NCBI RefSeq assembly: GCF_023078275.1 | Contig: NC_062981.1 | Location: 20,824,846 to 20,888,845 of the forward strand | Source: Leguminivora glycinivorella | Lineage: Eukaryota > Arthropoda > Insecta > Lepidoptera > Tortricidae | Direction of reading: 5' to 3' | Length of the DNA: 64,000 bases | Shown: positions 31,060 to 40,485 of the stretch, piece after piece | Position numbering within the stretch: the stretch's first letter is position 1 | Layout of the letters: each line of letters begins with the position of its first letter | Program-made: the position numbers and the translations under genes | Notes under the pieces: generated by a model | Told to the model about the DNA's origin: nothing | Databases searched by the model: none | The model's input: only the letters and a program-made list of their open reading frames with translations

Positions 31060-31305
31060 ATCCCCGACGCAAAAACGACGGTATTATAAGTTTGACGTGT
31101 AACCTGTCTGTCTGTCTGTTTGTCTGTCCATCTGTCTGTCGGTGGCATCGTAGCTCCCGAATGGATGAACCGATTTAAATTTAATTATTTTTGTTTGAAA
31201 GCTGAGTTAGTCGGGGGTGTTCTTAGCCATGTTTCATAAAAATCGGTCCAGCTATGTCGCGGACGTCGCGGTCGGGGGTTTTTTCAAAATTTTAATTTTG
31301 TTATT
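31060..31305 (+). repeat. REP-8 copy
   Basis: 'CCCCGACGCAAAAACGACGG' to 'TTTTCAAAATTTTAATTTTG'; SINE-D foldback abuts its right end. Confidence 0.75.
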
Positions 31306-31470
31306 AACTGAAATAGATACCATACACTAAAGAAAAAGCGATCAAGCCCACTGGTGGCTGGTGGTGTTTAGCACGTCAGCCGCTTTAGCTGGAGACCCGG
31401 GTTCGATTCCCGGCTTCGCCATCAGTGAGCTTGATCGCTTTTTCTTTAGTGTATGGTATCTATTTCAGTT
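31306..31470 (+). mobile_element. SINE-D foldback form 1 with tRNA-like core
   Basis: 48-bp arms (31306-31353, 31423-31470), 'AACTGAAATAGATACC...' facing '...GGTATCTATTTCAGTT', with one mismatch. The 69-nt loop holds a tRNA-like piece: 'TTTAGCACG' (A-box-like) and a perfect B-box region 'CCGGGTTCGATTCCCGG'. The core is too short (about 61 nt) to be a functional tRNA. The right arm is the normal SINE-D tail ('CGCTTTTTCTTTAGTGTATG'); the left arm is its inverted duplicate. Confidence 0.7.
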
Positions 31471-32000
31471 TATAATTTATATATAGTAGTGTTACTACTT
31501 AATATTTATTAAAAAAAAAAAAAAAAAACAAATCAAAAAATATTTCATAAAATAATGTGATTTGTTCCCTACATCGTTTTAATTTTGTTGTTAGGTTATA
31601 TTGGATATATTTTCACATAAAAAGTAAATGTTATTCCTAAAACCGGCTCTTAAAATAAATCCTTTTTTGCATTGAGTCACTAGTTACTTTTTGATATCTA
31701 TCAACGAGTATAGTTAGATTATGTCCGACTACGGCATCACCGCCATCAAAACGGCATTTTGTTCTGAGAAATAATAAGTGATTTTTATTTTTTTTAATGC
31801 TTATAACTCTGAAAGTCAGCGAAATCCAGGAAAGTTTATATGACATTTTAACCTTCTAATATAATGAGGAATACGCTATTAAAATTATTTGGTTACCTCA
31901 TATTACACCGTGGATACCTACTGTAAAAGTTTGTATAGTTACACGCTCGAACAGGTAATTTACGGTTCGTGTTGATTTGAATTACAGTTTTAGAATTACT
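31471..32000. other. Poly(A) run, otherwise no feature
   Basis: About 18 A at 31511-31528. No coding motif; the 69-codon minus frame at 31637-31846 is unrecognised. Confidence 0.5.
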
Positions 32001-32003
32001 TTA

Positions 32004-32232
32004 GGCACTGGTCCCATCGCAAGCTAGTAAGCTATGAGCTATCGGCTATAAAAACGAACAAAAGATAAGCACACCCGTGCAAATAAAAGAGACACGGCGA
32101 TATTGATAGCTCACCGCTGGGCGAGTAACTAGAAACATCGCCGTGTCTCTTTTATTTACACTTGAGTGATAATCTTGTTCGTTTTTATAGCCGATAGCTT
32201 ATAGTTTACTAGCTCGCGGTGGGACCAGTGCC
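32004..32232. mobile_element. PIF/Harbinger-like foldback MITE, TTA TSD
   Basis: 229 bp between TTA (32001-32003) and TTA (32233-32235). Ends GGCACTGGTCCCATCGC and GCGGTGGGACCAGTGCC. Same family as 10267-10498. Confidence 0.8.
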
Positions 32233-32456
32233 TTAGTCATATTTCTGAATTTATATTAAATTTTGTATTTATTTCAATTAAGTTTCGTAATTGTATTGCT
32301 GTGTTTCTTAATTAAAAGTAGTTACTTGGCTATTTTCTTAAATATAACAAATAAAAACAAAGTATTAAACGAATCTAAAATTAAGTATAACAAATTTAAA
32401 TTAAAAATGTTAAAAAAAATATTTTTGCCCCAAGCTAAATAAGACATTTTATGATA
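32233..32456. other. No feature seen
   Basis: AT-rich, unrecognised. Confidence 0.5.
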
Positions 32457-33019
32457 TAAAAACCGGCCAAGAGCGTGTCGGGCCACACTCAGTGTAGGGT
32501 TCCGTAGTTTTTCGTATTTTTCTCAAAAACTACTGAACCTATCAAGTTCAAAACAATTTTCCTAGAAAGTCTTTATAAAGTTCTACTTTTGTGATTTTTT
32601 TCATATTTTTTAAACATATGGTTCAAAAGTTAGAGGGGGGGGACGCACTTTTTTTTTCCTTTAGGAGCGATTATTTCCGAAAATATTAATATTATCACAA
32701 AACGATCTTAGTAAACCCTTATTCATTTTTAAATACCTATCCAACAATATATCACACGTTGGGGTTGGAATGAAAAAAAATATCAGCCCCCACTTTACAT
32801 GTCGGGGGGGTACCCTAACAAAACATTTTTTTCCATTTTTTATTTTTGCACTTTGTTGGCGTGATTGATATACATATTGGTACCAAATTTCAGCTTTCTA
32901 GTGCTTACGGTTACTGAGATTATCCGCGGACGGACGGACGGACGGACGGACGGACGGACGGACGGACAGACAGACATGGCGAAACTATAAGGGTTCCTAG
33001 TTGACTACGGAACCCTAAA
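32457..33019 (-). repeat. REP-4 full-length copy, inverted
   Basis: 'AAAACCGGCCAAGAGCGTGT' at the left and 'GTTGACTACGGAACCCT' at the right; the (GGAC)n tract at about 32930-32967 is the complement of the (CCGT)n seen in other copies. Confidence 0.78.
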
Positions 33020-33287
33020 AACAGATCAAAACTTCATAAAAGTTATAAAACGTAGGTGAATTCTTGGAAAACGAAGGAAAACACAGCAATATTGTAACTA
33101 GAAAATTCTAGAAAACACAAGTATAAAATTCTAGAAAATATCATCTAAATTGAAACAAATTGAAAGTTCAGACGTAAATTTCTAATATAGCGTTCGGTTC
33201 ACGTGCGAAAACTGTAAACAAGTTCATAAGGTATTTCATTTCAAACTCGCACGATAAATGCTCTAACTATGTTAACCTCAAACAATG
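33020..33287. other. No feature seen
   Basis: AT-rich; 'TTCTAGAAAA' recurs near 33107 and 33130. Confidence 0.4.
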
Positions 33288-33427
33288 TTTGTTTGTCCGT
33301 CTTTCACGGCAAAACGGAGCGACGAATTTACGTGATTTTTTAAGTGGAGATATTTGAAGGGATGGAGAGTGCCATAGGTTACTTGTTGTCTCTTTCTAAC
33401 GCGAGCAAAGCCGCGGGCAAAAGCTAG
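33288..33427 (+). mobile_element. HEL-1, 5'-truncated, CTAG|T end
   Basis: Ends 'AAGCCGCGGGCAAAAGCTAG' before T, as expected for a Helitron 3' end; the left TC end is missing. Confidence 0.65.
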
Positions 33428-33439
33428 TACGTTGATATT

Positions 33440-34045
33440 GTTACCGCCAATTTTAGAGCCAATCAGTGTTAGCATATTTCCATAGCGTCATGTCTTACGG
33501 AATTTTATTGTGGGGAAAAGCCGCTGATATTAATTCTATTTTTATTTTACAGAAACGTGCCATTCGCAATATTTATAATTTGGGGTCACGTGTGTCCCTC
33601 AGAGATAAATTTAAGGAGATCAACATCCTCACTGTTGCTTCCCAATATATTTACGATAATATTATTTATGTAAAAAAAAATATTGACATGTATAAATTGA
33701 ACAGTGATGTACACCATTTTAACACCAGAAATAAAAATAAATTGGCGATCCCGCGATTCCGTTTACAAAAAGTGAATAATTCATTTATGGGGAACAGCGT
33801 GCGATTTTATAATAAGTTACCACCTAATGTATCTGAATTGTCAATAAATAAATTCAAATCATTCGTAAAACGACAGCTCCTGCAAAAGGCTTACTATACT
33901 GTCAAGGAATTCGTAGAAGATAAGGATGCATTTATGTTAAATTAGAATAAGATGTACATATATATAATTTTAAGTTGACATGTAAAAGTGCTAGCATAAG
34001 CCTATTTACAGAATAAACATTTTTGATTTGATTTGATTTGAGCAT
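33440..34045 (+). mobile_element. CR1-like LINE 3' end with (GATTT)n tail
   Basis: The coding end of ORF2 is followed by a short 3' untranslated region and the tail 'TTTTGATTTGATTTGATTTG' at about 34021-34040. Heavily 5'-truncated. Confidence 0.8.
33466..33945 (+). pseudogene. CR1-like ORF2 C-terminus (159 codons)
   Basis: An uninterrupted frame for the region after the RT fingers/palm: 'YFHSVMSYGILLWGKA' and 'FILQKRAIRNIYNLGSRVS', then the C-terminal 'HHFNTRNKNKLAIPRFRL' and 'VRFYNKLPPNVSELSINKF'. These are the conserved thumb and C-terminal phrases of CR1-clade LINEs. The catalytic YADD region lies upstream and is absent, so no enzyme activity is possible. The first ATG is probably not a real start; the frame is simply open from the truncation point. 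Confidence 0.82.
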
Positions 34046-34090
34046 TTCTAAGTTCCGCCCTAAGCTCATCCGAAGTTTACTGTACTGACT

Positions 34091-34224
34091 GTACAGACAC
34101 GGACTTCAATTGTTGATCCACTTGTAGCTCAGTTTATACTGGACACGTCATCATAGCTTAACTATTAAAAATCCAGTATAAAATGAGCTAGAAGTGAATC
34201 AACAATTTAAACCCGTGACCGTAC
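34091..34224. mobile_element. Foldback MITE, AATTGTTGATCCACTT arms
   Basis: Left 'CAATTGTTGATCCACTT' faces right 'AAGTGAATCAACAATT'; inner 'TTTATACTGG' faces 'CCAGTATAAA'. Confidence 0.7.
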
Positions 34225-34283
34225 TACATAAACGGTTAACTCCCTGGTTAGTGACTGACTCTGGATCGTACAAGTGACACATA

Positions 34284-34411
34284 TTTATTTTTAAAATCGG
34301 GACTTAATCGCGTATAACTACATTAAACTGACCTCCAACGTTTCAAGGACGGCGTTGTCCCCGTGGTCTCGGAGACTTCTACGCGATTAAGTCCCGATTT
34401 TAAAAATAATT
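34284..34411. mobile_element. Foldback MITE, REP-16-related
   Basis: Left 'TTTTTAAAATCGGGACTTAA' faces right 'TTAAGTCCCGATTTTAAAAA'. The core has 'TCGCGTATAAC' and 'CCAACGTTTC', phrases shared by REP-16. Confidence 0.72.
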
Positions 34412-34689
34412 ATGTGTAATAATCGTGAAAGTTTAAATCAGTGTTGTGTGACCCATATTTATCAAACGCTTTAAAACTACTAAAGAAAATCATAAAACTC
34501 AGAGAGATAAAATATTTCAAGTCCTTAATGACACTTTCAATGCACAGCTCGGACTTAAAACGACTCAGCATTCATAAAAAGCTTATCGTTTTAAGAAAGA
34601 TCTTCTTTTCCTCGTTTTTGGAATAAAACCAGTTCATGCTTTCAAAGAAATTTTGCAAATTAAATTTCTATTTACGGTATAAATAAATT
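34412..34689. other. No feature seen
   Basis: AT-rich, no motif in the short frame at 34441-34626. Confidence 0.45.
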
Positions 34690-35000
34690 CAGTGGCGTTG
34701 TGTTCCTGCCGGTGAGTAAGGCTGCCAGAGCTCAACGAGGGTGCGGGGTGCTGACGACGGGAGGACTTTCGGAACTAATTTGTTCCGTTTATTGTCCTTT
34801 GAGGCGTCGGCAACCCAAACCCTCCTTTGAACTTGTACACTCCTTTTTGCTGTGTACTTATACTTAACACAGCAAGGGGGAGTGTACAAGTTTCTAATGG
34901 GTAGGCAACGCGCATGTGACATTCTTTGAGTTGCAGGCGTCCATAGGTTACGGTGACCGCTTTCCAGTAGTAGGTAGACCGTATGCTTGTTTATAAAAAA
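34690..35000 (+). repeat. REP-15 long copy with internal hairpin
   Basis: 'GTTCCTGCCGGTGAGTAAGG' at the left, 'GTAGGCAACGCGCATGTGAC' and 'GTCCATAGGTTACGGTGACC' at the right. A hairpin at 34830-34892 ('CTTGTACACTCCTTTTTGCT' facing its inverse) sits inside. Confidence 0.6.
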
Positions 35001-35024
35001 AAAACCAGTTAAATTTTAGGTCCC

Positions 35025-35250
35025 CGTGGTGACGGGTTAAGACCACCCCTTTTCCTACCGTGGGTGTCGTAAAAGTCGATTGTAAGATACGGGTTCAATT
35101 GGTGTTTGCGATGATGGGTAACCTGTCACTGCAAAATAGCAATTTTTCTTTCAGCCTTTAATTGCTCAGAGTGGCACTGAAACGTGACGAGAAATTCCAT
35201 GTGCTCTGCATACCTCTTTTGGAAATACAGGCGTGAGTATGTATGTAAAT
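35025..35250 (+). mobile_element. SINE-C, diverged copy
   Basis: 'CCCGTGGTGACGGGTTAAG', with several internal deletions and substitutions, ends 'GTATGTATGTAAA'. An older copy than the others. Confidence 0.7.
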
Positions 35251-35310
35251 TTTCATAAACATGAAACAAATGTCATATACCAGCGATTGTAGCTGGGTGG
35301 TGTAGTCTTA

Positions 35311-35455
35311 CGGCTCAGCCACGACATTGGTCTAAGCGCGACAGCGGCGAGCGGCGGCCATACATTAAAGCGAGACACAGCGATGGGACTTTTCATTCGC
35401 ACGTATGGCTGCCGCTCGCCGCTGCCGCGCTTAGACCAATGTCGTGGCTGGGCCG
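35311..35455. mobile_element. GC-rich foldback MITE, TTA TSD
   Basis: 145 bp between TTA (35308-35310) and TTA (35456-35458). Arms 'CAGCCACGACATTGGTCTAA' and 'TTAGACCAATGTCGTGGCTG'. PIF/Harbinger-like by the TTA duplication. Confidence 0.8.
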
Positions 35456-35652
35456 TTAGAGCGTGCGGCTTGGTGACTGCCTGGCGCGGTTGTAGTCCGG
35501 GGTGGGCGGGCGTTGTGGGCTGCCTCGAGCAAGTGGCTAGTGCTCGAGCAGCCCCACTGGCAGGATCGCCATCTTGATACTTTATTATCTTATTGTTAAT
35601 CTAATGTTCTCTTTAAAGGTTATCTATCTATGTGTGAGTGTATGACGCTTTT
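35456..35652. other. GC-rich patch, not identified
   Basis: 'GTGACTGCCTGGCGCGG' to 'GCAGCCCCACTGGCAGG', then a LINE-tail-like end near 35620 ('AATCTAATGTTCTC', 'TTATCTATCTATG'). Possibly the 3' end of an unrecognised LINE. Confidence 0.4.
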
Positions 35653-37420
35653 CAGATTCAGATTCAGATATTTTATTTATAAACATTCAATAAAGTTTAC
35701 ATGTCAGATATCTTATAACTAAAACGTGTTATTTTACAGAAATATATTTTACATACAGGTACATATAGGCATATTCAAACTACTAGTACATGATTTCAGT
35801 GAGTGCAACGACCCCTATTCAGAAATTCGTTTATATTGTAGCATGCTAATTCAATAAGCATGTTTTTAAGTTTTTTTAGTAAATATAGCATCACTCGGAG
35901 CATTCTTAATGTCAGTGGGTACACAGTTATATAGGTTACAGTGGCGGGGCGTGAACATTTTCGTTGGTAAAGCCGGAGGGGTTTTTGGCATCTGTTTTGT
36001 ATGGACTTCTAACAGATACTAGATAATTTTAGGGAACCCGTTGGGAATCGATTTGTATCGACGCTCCGCCACTGATAGGTTAGGTCCGACAACATCGAGC
36101 ATCCTGCGGGCCTTTGCTAGTCTGCGTCGCGGTGGCACTAGGAGGTTATGTCTGCGTGACAATCTTTGACTTGATTCACCGTATGTTTTGTAGTCATTTA
36201 GGTTAGACCGGACATATTTGCAAGCTGATAGAATAAAGATACAGGGCAAAGTCAGCACTTTATGTTTCCTGAATAGGTCCTGAGCCGGGTGATCTGTTGG
36301 TTTTCGATCTATAATGCGTAAAGCTTTTTTTTGTAAAATGAACAGCCTGTCCCGGCCAGCGGATGCCGCCCAGAGATCTACACCTTGTATCAAAATGGAG
36401 TGAAAATAGCCAAAATAGGCTTTCTTTAAGTTTTCAGTTGATAACGTTGGTGCCAGTCTCGAGAGGGCATAGCACGCCGAGGACAGCCTGCCGCACGCGT
36501 AGTCAATGTGGGGAGACCACGTCAGCCCGGCGTCGATTACAAAGCCCAGGTACCTGGTTGCGTCAACCTGAGGGACGGTACAGCTATTTACTACTATGTT
36601 TAGTGGAATGTTACTTTTTCTTAACCTGAAATGTACTATATTAGTCTTTTCAACATTAAGCAGCATCCCATTTGTCGAAAACCACTTAGTAATCTGGCCC
36701 ATTACATGCCCTAGCTTCAATTTCAAGGCGTCAATACTAGCCGCGTTCACTATGAGACAAGTGTCGTCGGCGAACATCACAAACTCAGGGTCACCACAGG
36801 CAGTAGTAATATCATTTACCAATAATAAGAATAGGTTATTTCCCATTACCGAGCCCTGCGGTACTGCACAACTTCCTATCTGCTCAAGGTCAGACTTAGT
36901 GTCGAGGACATATGTGCTTTGTTTGCGGCCACTCAGGAAGGAGGCGATGACGTCATGGAAACTTCCCGAAATGCCATAAAGAGAGAGTTTAGCAAGGAGA
37001 AGCTCGTGGTCAATCATCTCGAAGGCGCGCGACAGATCACAGAAGATGGCGGCGACCTGCCGCCCGCCCTCGAGGTGCGCCATCACTCGCGTCACGACGT
37101 CGCGCGCTGCGTCCACGGTGGACCGTCCCGGCTGGTACGCATATTGCTGACTATTTAGGAGACCATTTGATGTAATGTGTTTCATTAGTCGATAACTTAG
37201 TAAACATTCGAAGATTTTAGATACAACCGGTATAAGTGAAATAGGACGGTAGTGCTTGGGTAAGTGCATTTCACCCTTCCCCTTGTATATAGGCTGCACT
37301 TTTATTTGTTTAAAAGCTTCCGGATAAATCCCATTAAGAGCGCTTTCAAAAAATCTGCTTGCTCGCATTTCGACGCCGGCGGCGCTGGCGTGCACCTGTG
37401 TGCAGACGCACACTATAACC
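35653..37420 (-). mobile_element. CR1-like LINE, 5'-truncated, (TCTGAA)n tail
   Basis: On the minus strand ORF2 coding ends at 36019, followed by a 3' untranslated region and the tail seen on + as 'TTCAGATTCAGATTCAGATA' at 35655-35674. The 5' truncation falls near 37400, where LINE protein similarity begins ('ALNGIYPEAFKQIKVQPIYK'). The endonuclease is missing here; an EN fragment lies upstream on the same strand at 40486-40858. Confidence 0.85.
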
Positions 37421-37479
37421 AGAAGCATAACGATTGTAGCCTGCGGTACAGACATAGCGTGCGATCCTCTTCGAACCAA
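36019..37479 (-). CDS. CR1-like reverse transcriptase ORF, 486 codons, with signal-peptide-like N-terminus
   Basis: From about residue 45 this is a LINE reverse transcriptase: entry motif 'KHYRPISLIPVVSKIFE'; motif A 'AIFCDLSRAFEMIDHELL'; 'CAVPQGSVMGNNLF'; catalytic 'VMFADDTCLIVNA'; 'RYLGFVIDAGLTW'; thumb 'LIQGVDLWAA'; and C-terminal 'RRHNLLVPPRRRLAKARR'. All catalytic aspartates are present and the frame is open to its end, so this is a fairly young copy. Residues 1-40 are not LINE-like: 'MSVPQATIVMLLVIVCVCTQ' followed by 'VHASAAG' has the basic, hydrophobic and small-residue parts of a secretory signal peptide. The join probably reflects insertion of a truncated LINE next to an older coding-like segment. 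I do not claim that the fusion is made as a protein. Confidence 0.8.
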   Translation of the reverse strand: MVRRGSHAMSVPQATIVMLLVIVCVCTQVHASAAGVEMRASRFFESALNGIYPEAFKQIKVQPIYKGKGEMHLPKHYRPISLIPVVSKIFECLLSYRLMKHITSNGLLNSQQYAYQPGRSTVDAARDVVTRVMAHLEGGRQVAAIFCDLSRAFEMIDHELLLAKLSLYGISGSFHDVIASFLSGRKQSTYVLDTKSDLEQIGSCAVPQGSVMGNNLFLLLVNDITTACGDPEFVMFADDTCLIVNAASIDALKLKLGHVMGQITKWFSTNGMLLNVEKTNIVHFRLRKSNIPLNIVVNSCTVPQVDATRYLGFVIDAGLTWSPHIDYACGRLSSACYALSRLAPTLSTENLKKAYFGYFHSILIQGVDLWAASAGRDRLFILQKKALRIIDRKPTDHPAQDLFRKHKVLTLPCIFILSACKYVRSNLNDYKTYGESSQRLSRRHNLLVPPRRRLAKARRMLDVVGPNLSVAERRYKSIPNGFPKII

Positions 37480-37560
37480 CCTTACGTGCGGCTAGAGCGA
37501 AAGGGATAGCATTCATGGTCGGTACCGCCACGCCGTCAGTAGCGTTGCGGACTAACCATT
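37346..37560 (-). other. Signal-peptide-like segment upstream of the LINE
   Basis: GC-richer than its surroundings. On the minus strand it has a pyrimidine tract ending in AG ('CCCTTTCGCTCTAG'), a start codon ATGTCTGTACCG, a hydrophobic core and a predicted cleavage after 'VHASA'. It could be a host exon remnant or a captured transcript end. No gene family is recognised. Confidence 0.4.
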
Positions 37561-37734
37561 ATTGATACTTGCGTAAAAACACCACCATATATATATTACA
37601 TATTTGCATACATGATTTCGTGCATAAATACTTGACCTTTTAGTTTAATTATTAAACTTATCACAGTTTTTTTTATTAAAACGTGTGTAGCCTTGGAAGA
37701 AATAAATTTAAAAACTTTTATAATATAATAAATT
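37561..37734. other. No feature seen
   Basis: AT-rich. Confidence 0.4.
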
Positions 37735-37850
37735 GTGTATATAATATTGTCTTCTGTCACCGCGATAGTTACTCATGAAATAAATTTATGGAATCAGATT
37801 ATATCGCGTATAATGAATATAATCCGTTTTCTTAGTTTTATTTCATTTTG
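37735..37850. repeat. REP-16 copy
   Basis: 'ATCGCGTATAATGAAT', 'CACCGCGATAGTTACTCATG' and 'AGTTTTATTTCAT' are shared with 41427-41512 and 50175-50330. Confidence 0.6.
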
Positions 37851-37869
37851 TATATGATATGTTTTCTAG

Positions 37870-38071
37870 GTTCTTTTCGGTGAAGGAAAACATCGTGAGG
37901 AAACCGGACTTATTCCAATAAGGTCTAGTTTACCCTTTGGGTTGAAAGGTCAGATGGCAGTCGCTTTCGTAAAAACTAGTGCCTACGCCAAATCTTGGGA
38001 TTAGTTGTCAAAGTGGACCGCAGGCTCCCATGAGCCGTGGCAAATGCCGGGATAACGCAAGGAAGATGATG
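37870..38071 (+). mobile_element. SINE-B, 5'-truncated
   Basis: Starts at 'TTCTTTTCGGTGAAGG', lacks the tRNA head, ends 'GATAACGCAAGGAAGATGAT'. Confidence 0.8.
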
Positions 38072-38155
38072 ATGTTTTCTAGGTACATATATATAATGGA
38101 ACTAAGATCGGTTTTCTTTAATTTTAAGTAGTTTTTTTTATATTTAAAATGTGTT

Positions 38156-38680
38156 TTTAGGGTTTCGTAGTCAACTAGGAACCCTTATAGTTTCGCCATG
38201 TCTGTCTGTCTGTCCCTCCGTCCGTCCGTCCGTCCGCGGATAATCTCAGTGACCGTTAGAACTAGAGAGCTGAAATTTGGTACCAATATGTATATCAGTC
38301 ACGCCGACAAAGTGCAAAAATAAAAAGTGGAAAAAATGTTTTATTAGGGTACCCCCCCCTACACGTAAAGTAGGGAGTGATTTTTTTTTCATTTCAACCC
38401 TAACGTATGATTTATTGTTGGATAGGTATTTAAAAATGAATTACTGAAATCGTTTTTTGATAATATTAATATTTTCGGGAATAATCGCTCCTAAAGGAAA
38501 AAAAAGTGTCCCCCCCCTCTAACTCTTTAACCATATATTTAAAAAATATTTAAAAATCACAAAAGTAGAACTTTATAAACTTTCTAGGAAAACTGTTTTG
38601 AACTTGATAGGTTCTGTAGTTTTTGAAAAATATGGAAAACTACGGAAGAGCCGAGCGGCTATTTACCAACGCGGCTTTAA
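38156..38680 (+). repeat. REP-4 copy with extra 3' terminus
   Basis: 'AGGGTTTCGTAGTCAACT' to 'GGAAAACTACGGAA', then a short unrelated stretch and a palindrome built of two opposed REP-4 ends (38679-38756). Confidence 0.72.
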
Positions 38681-38756
38681 AAACCGGCCGAGAGCGTGTC
38701 GGGCCACGCTCAGTGTAGGCACTGAGCGTGGCCCGACACGCTCTCGGCCGGTTTTT
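38679..38756. repeat. Perfect palindrome, 37-bp arms, 4-nt loop
   Basis: The left arm 'AAAAACCGGCCGAGAGCG...' and right arm '...CGCTCTCGGCCGGTTTTT' match at every base; the loop is TAGG. Each arm equals the terminal sequence of REP-4. Confidence 0.95.
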
Positions 38757-38911
38757 AAATATTATGTTGTTTTAATTGCATGGAGCACAGGAAGGTCCAC
38801 ATCTATGTATTAGTTTTTTGTAAGGAAATACAACTCTACGCTACACCTACCTGCTTTAGTTGACTGTTGACACACTGAGACAGTGGATGCGCCAGAGTAT
38901 AAAAGAGTGAT

Positions 38912-39676
38912 TACCATCTCTTGTCAAAGATCTTGTTGAGACGAATCAAACGAACCCAAACACGAAGTGGTTTCAAGACCTGGTCGTGGAATACTCTTGA
39001 CTACCTTCCAGCTTCATCATCAGATCCTGGGTACCATCTCTTGTCAAAGATCTTGTTGAGACGAATCAAACGAGCCCAAACACAGAAGAGTTTCAAGACC
39101 TGGTTGTTGAATACTCTTGACTACCTTCCGGCTTCACCATCAGATCCTGGGTACCATCTCTTGTCAAAGATCTTGTTGAGACGAACCAAACGAGCCCAAA
39201 CACGGAGTGGCTTCAAGACCTGGTTGATGAATTCTCTTGACTACCTTCCAGCTTCATCATCAGATCCTGGGTACCATCTCTTGTCAAAGATCTTGTTGAG
39301 ACGAACCAAACGAGCCCAAACACGAAATGGTTTCAAGACCTGGTTGATGAGAACTCATGACTACCTTCCGGCTTCATCATCAGATCCTGGGTACCATCAC
39401 CTCTTGTCAAAGATCTTGTTGAGGCAAATCAAACGAGCCCAAACACGAAATGGTTTCAAGACCTGGTTGATGAGAACTCATGACTACCTTCCGGCTTCAT
39501 CATCAGATCCTGGGTACCATCACCTCTTGTCAAAGATCTTGTTGAGGCGAATCAAACGAGCCCAAACACGAAATGGTTTCAAGACCTGGTTGATGAGAAC
39601 TCATGACTACCATCTGACTTCATCATCAGATCCTGAGTACCATCTATTGTCAAAGATTTTGTTGAGACGAGTCAGT
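38912..39676 (+). repeat. 120-bp tandem satellite, 6.3 units
   Basis: Units start at 38912, 39032, 39152, 39272, 39392 and 39515, with a partial one at 39638. The first four are 120 bp; the two starting at 39392 and 39515 are 123 bp, with an in-frame 'CAC' added. One frame is open through all units (about 255 codons, repeat phrase 'LSKILLRRIKRAQTRNGFKT') because unit lengths are multiples of three. It has no ATG at its start and changes are not mainly synonymous. I therefore call it a satellite, not a gene. Confidence 0.92.
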
Positions 39677-40485
39677 AACCTAAAATGATATTCAATAATA
39701 AATAATACTTACTAAAAATATTAGTCAAGTTAATTAGTTAGTTACCAAAGTCGTCAACCCAAGGATCAAAGTTTTCGGTCGCAGTATACATGCAACAGTA
39801 CAGCCAAACACGCACACAAGTGCGGTTTTGGACACGGCGGGTGCCGCACACAATGACAAAATAACTTCGCGATCGTCGAGCCGCGTGCGGAGCGGACTAA
39901 CATACGTCCTGCCTCTACAAGCTCTGCCGCGGTACTGACATCGCAAGCGCGCGTAACCGGTAATAAGGAGGCATTTTTAAAAAATCGTCAAAAATATTAA
40001 ATTGCAATTAATAGAGAACTTTTGCATAAAATCTGTTTGAGTAAGCGTTGCAGATTATTTTTATATTAAAACTACTTCAAAAACACGTAAGTTTTCGAAG
40101 AAATTGACACTTATTCTGAGGTGATTTCTGAAACAAATTGGATTCATCATATCCTCATTTACTCTATTCTAAAGCCTTATAACAAAGAAGTAGTCTCAGA
40201 AGATTGTAGTACAGGATATACATAATACAAATTTACCACTTGAAGCATTCAAAACTATCCAAATTTTACAAATTAGACGGACTAAGTCAGCACTTTTCGC
40301 GGGTTTTCCTAAACATGCACCAGAAAAAATCATCGAATTAATTAAGTGAGTTAGTTTTTAAAAATCCAGTCTCACAACATGTAAGTTAAGAAGATGTCAT
40401 AATCGAATCCTGAACTTAATAAGTCTTTTAGATGACGGAAAGTGTAGCATTTTGCCGACTAAAACTATCAATTTTACAAGATATA
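39677..40485. other. No gene; GC-rich patch at 39780-39960
   Basis: The patch includes 'GGACACGGCGGGTGCCGCAC' and 'CGATCGTCGAGCCGCGTGCG' and stands out from the AT-rich flanks. The 70-codon minus frame across it has no recognised motif. The remainder is AT-rich and unrecognised. Confidence 0.45.

Noticed and set aside
32930..32967. CRISPR-like array at the (GGAC)n and (CCGT)n tracts
   Set aside because: Simple 4-bp microsatellites without spacers; the organism is a eukaryote.
38921..39688. 255-codon frame across the satellite taken as a repeat-protein gene
   Set aside because: It has no ATG at the start (the frame opens with TTG), unit lengths that are multiples of three make it open by default, and changes between units are often amino-acid changing. 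Kept only as a finding.
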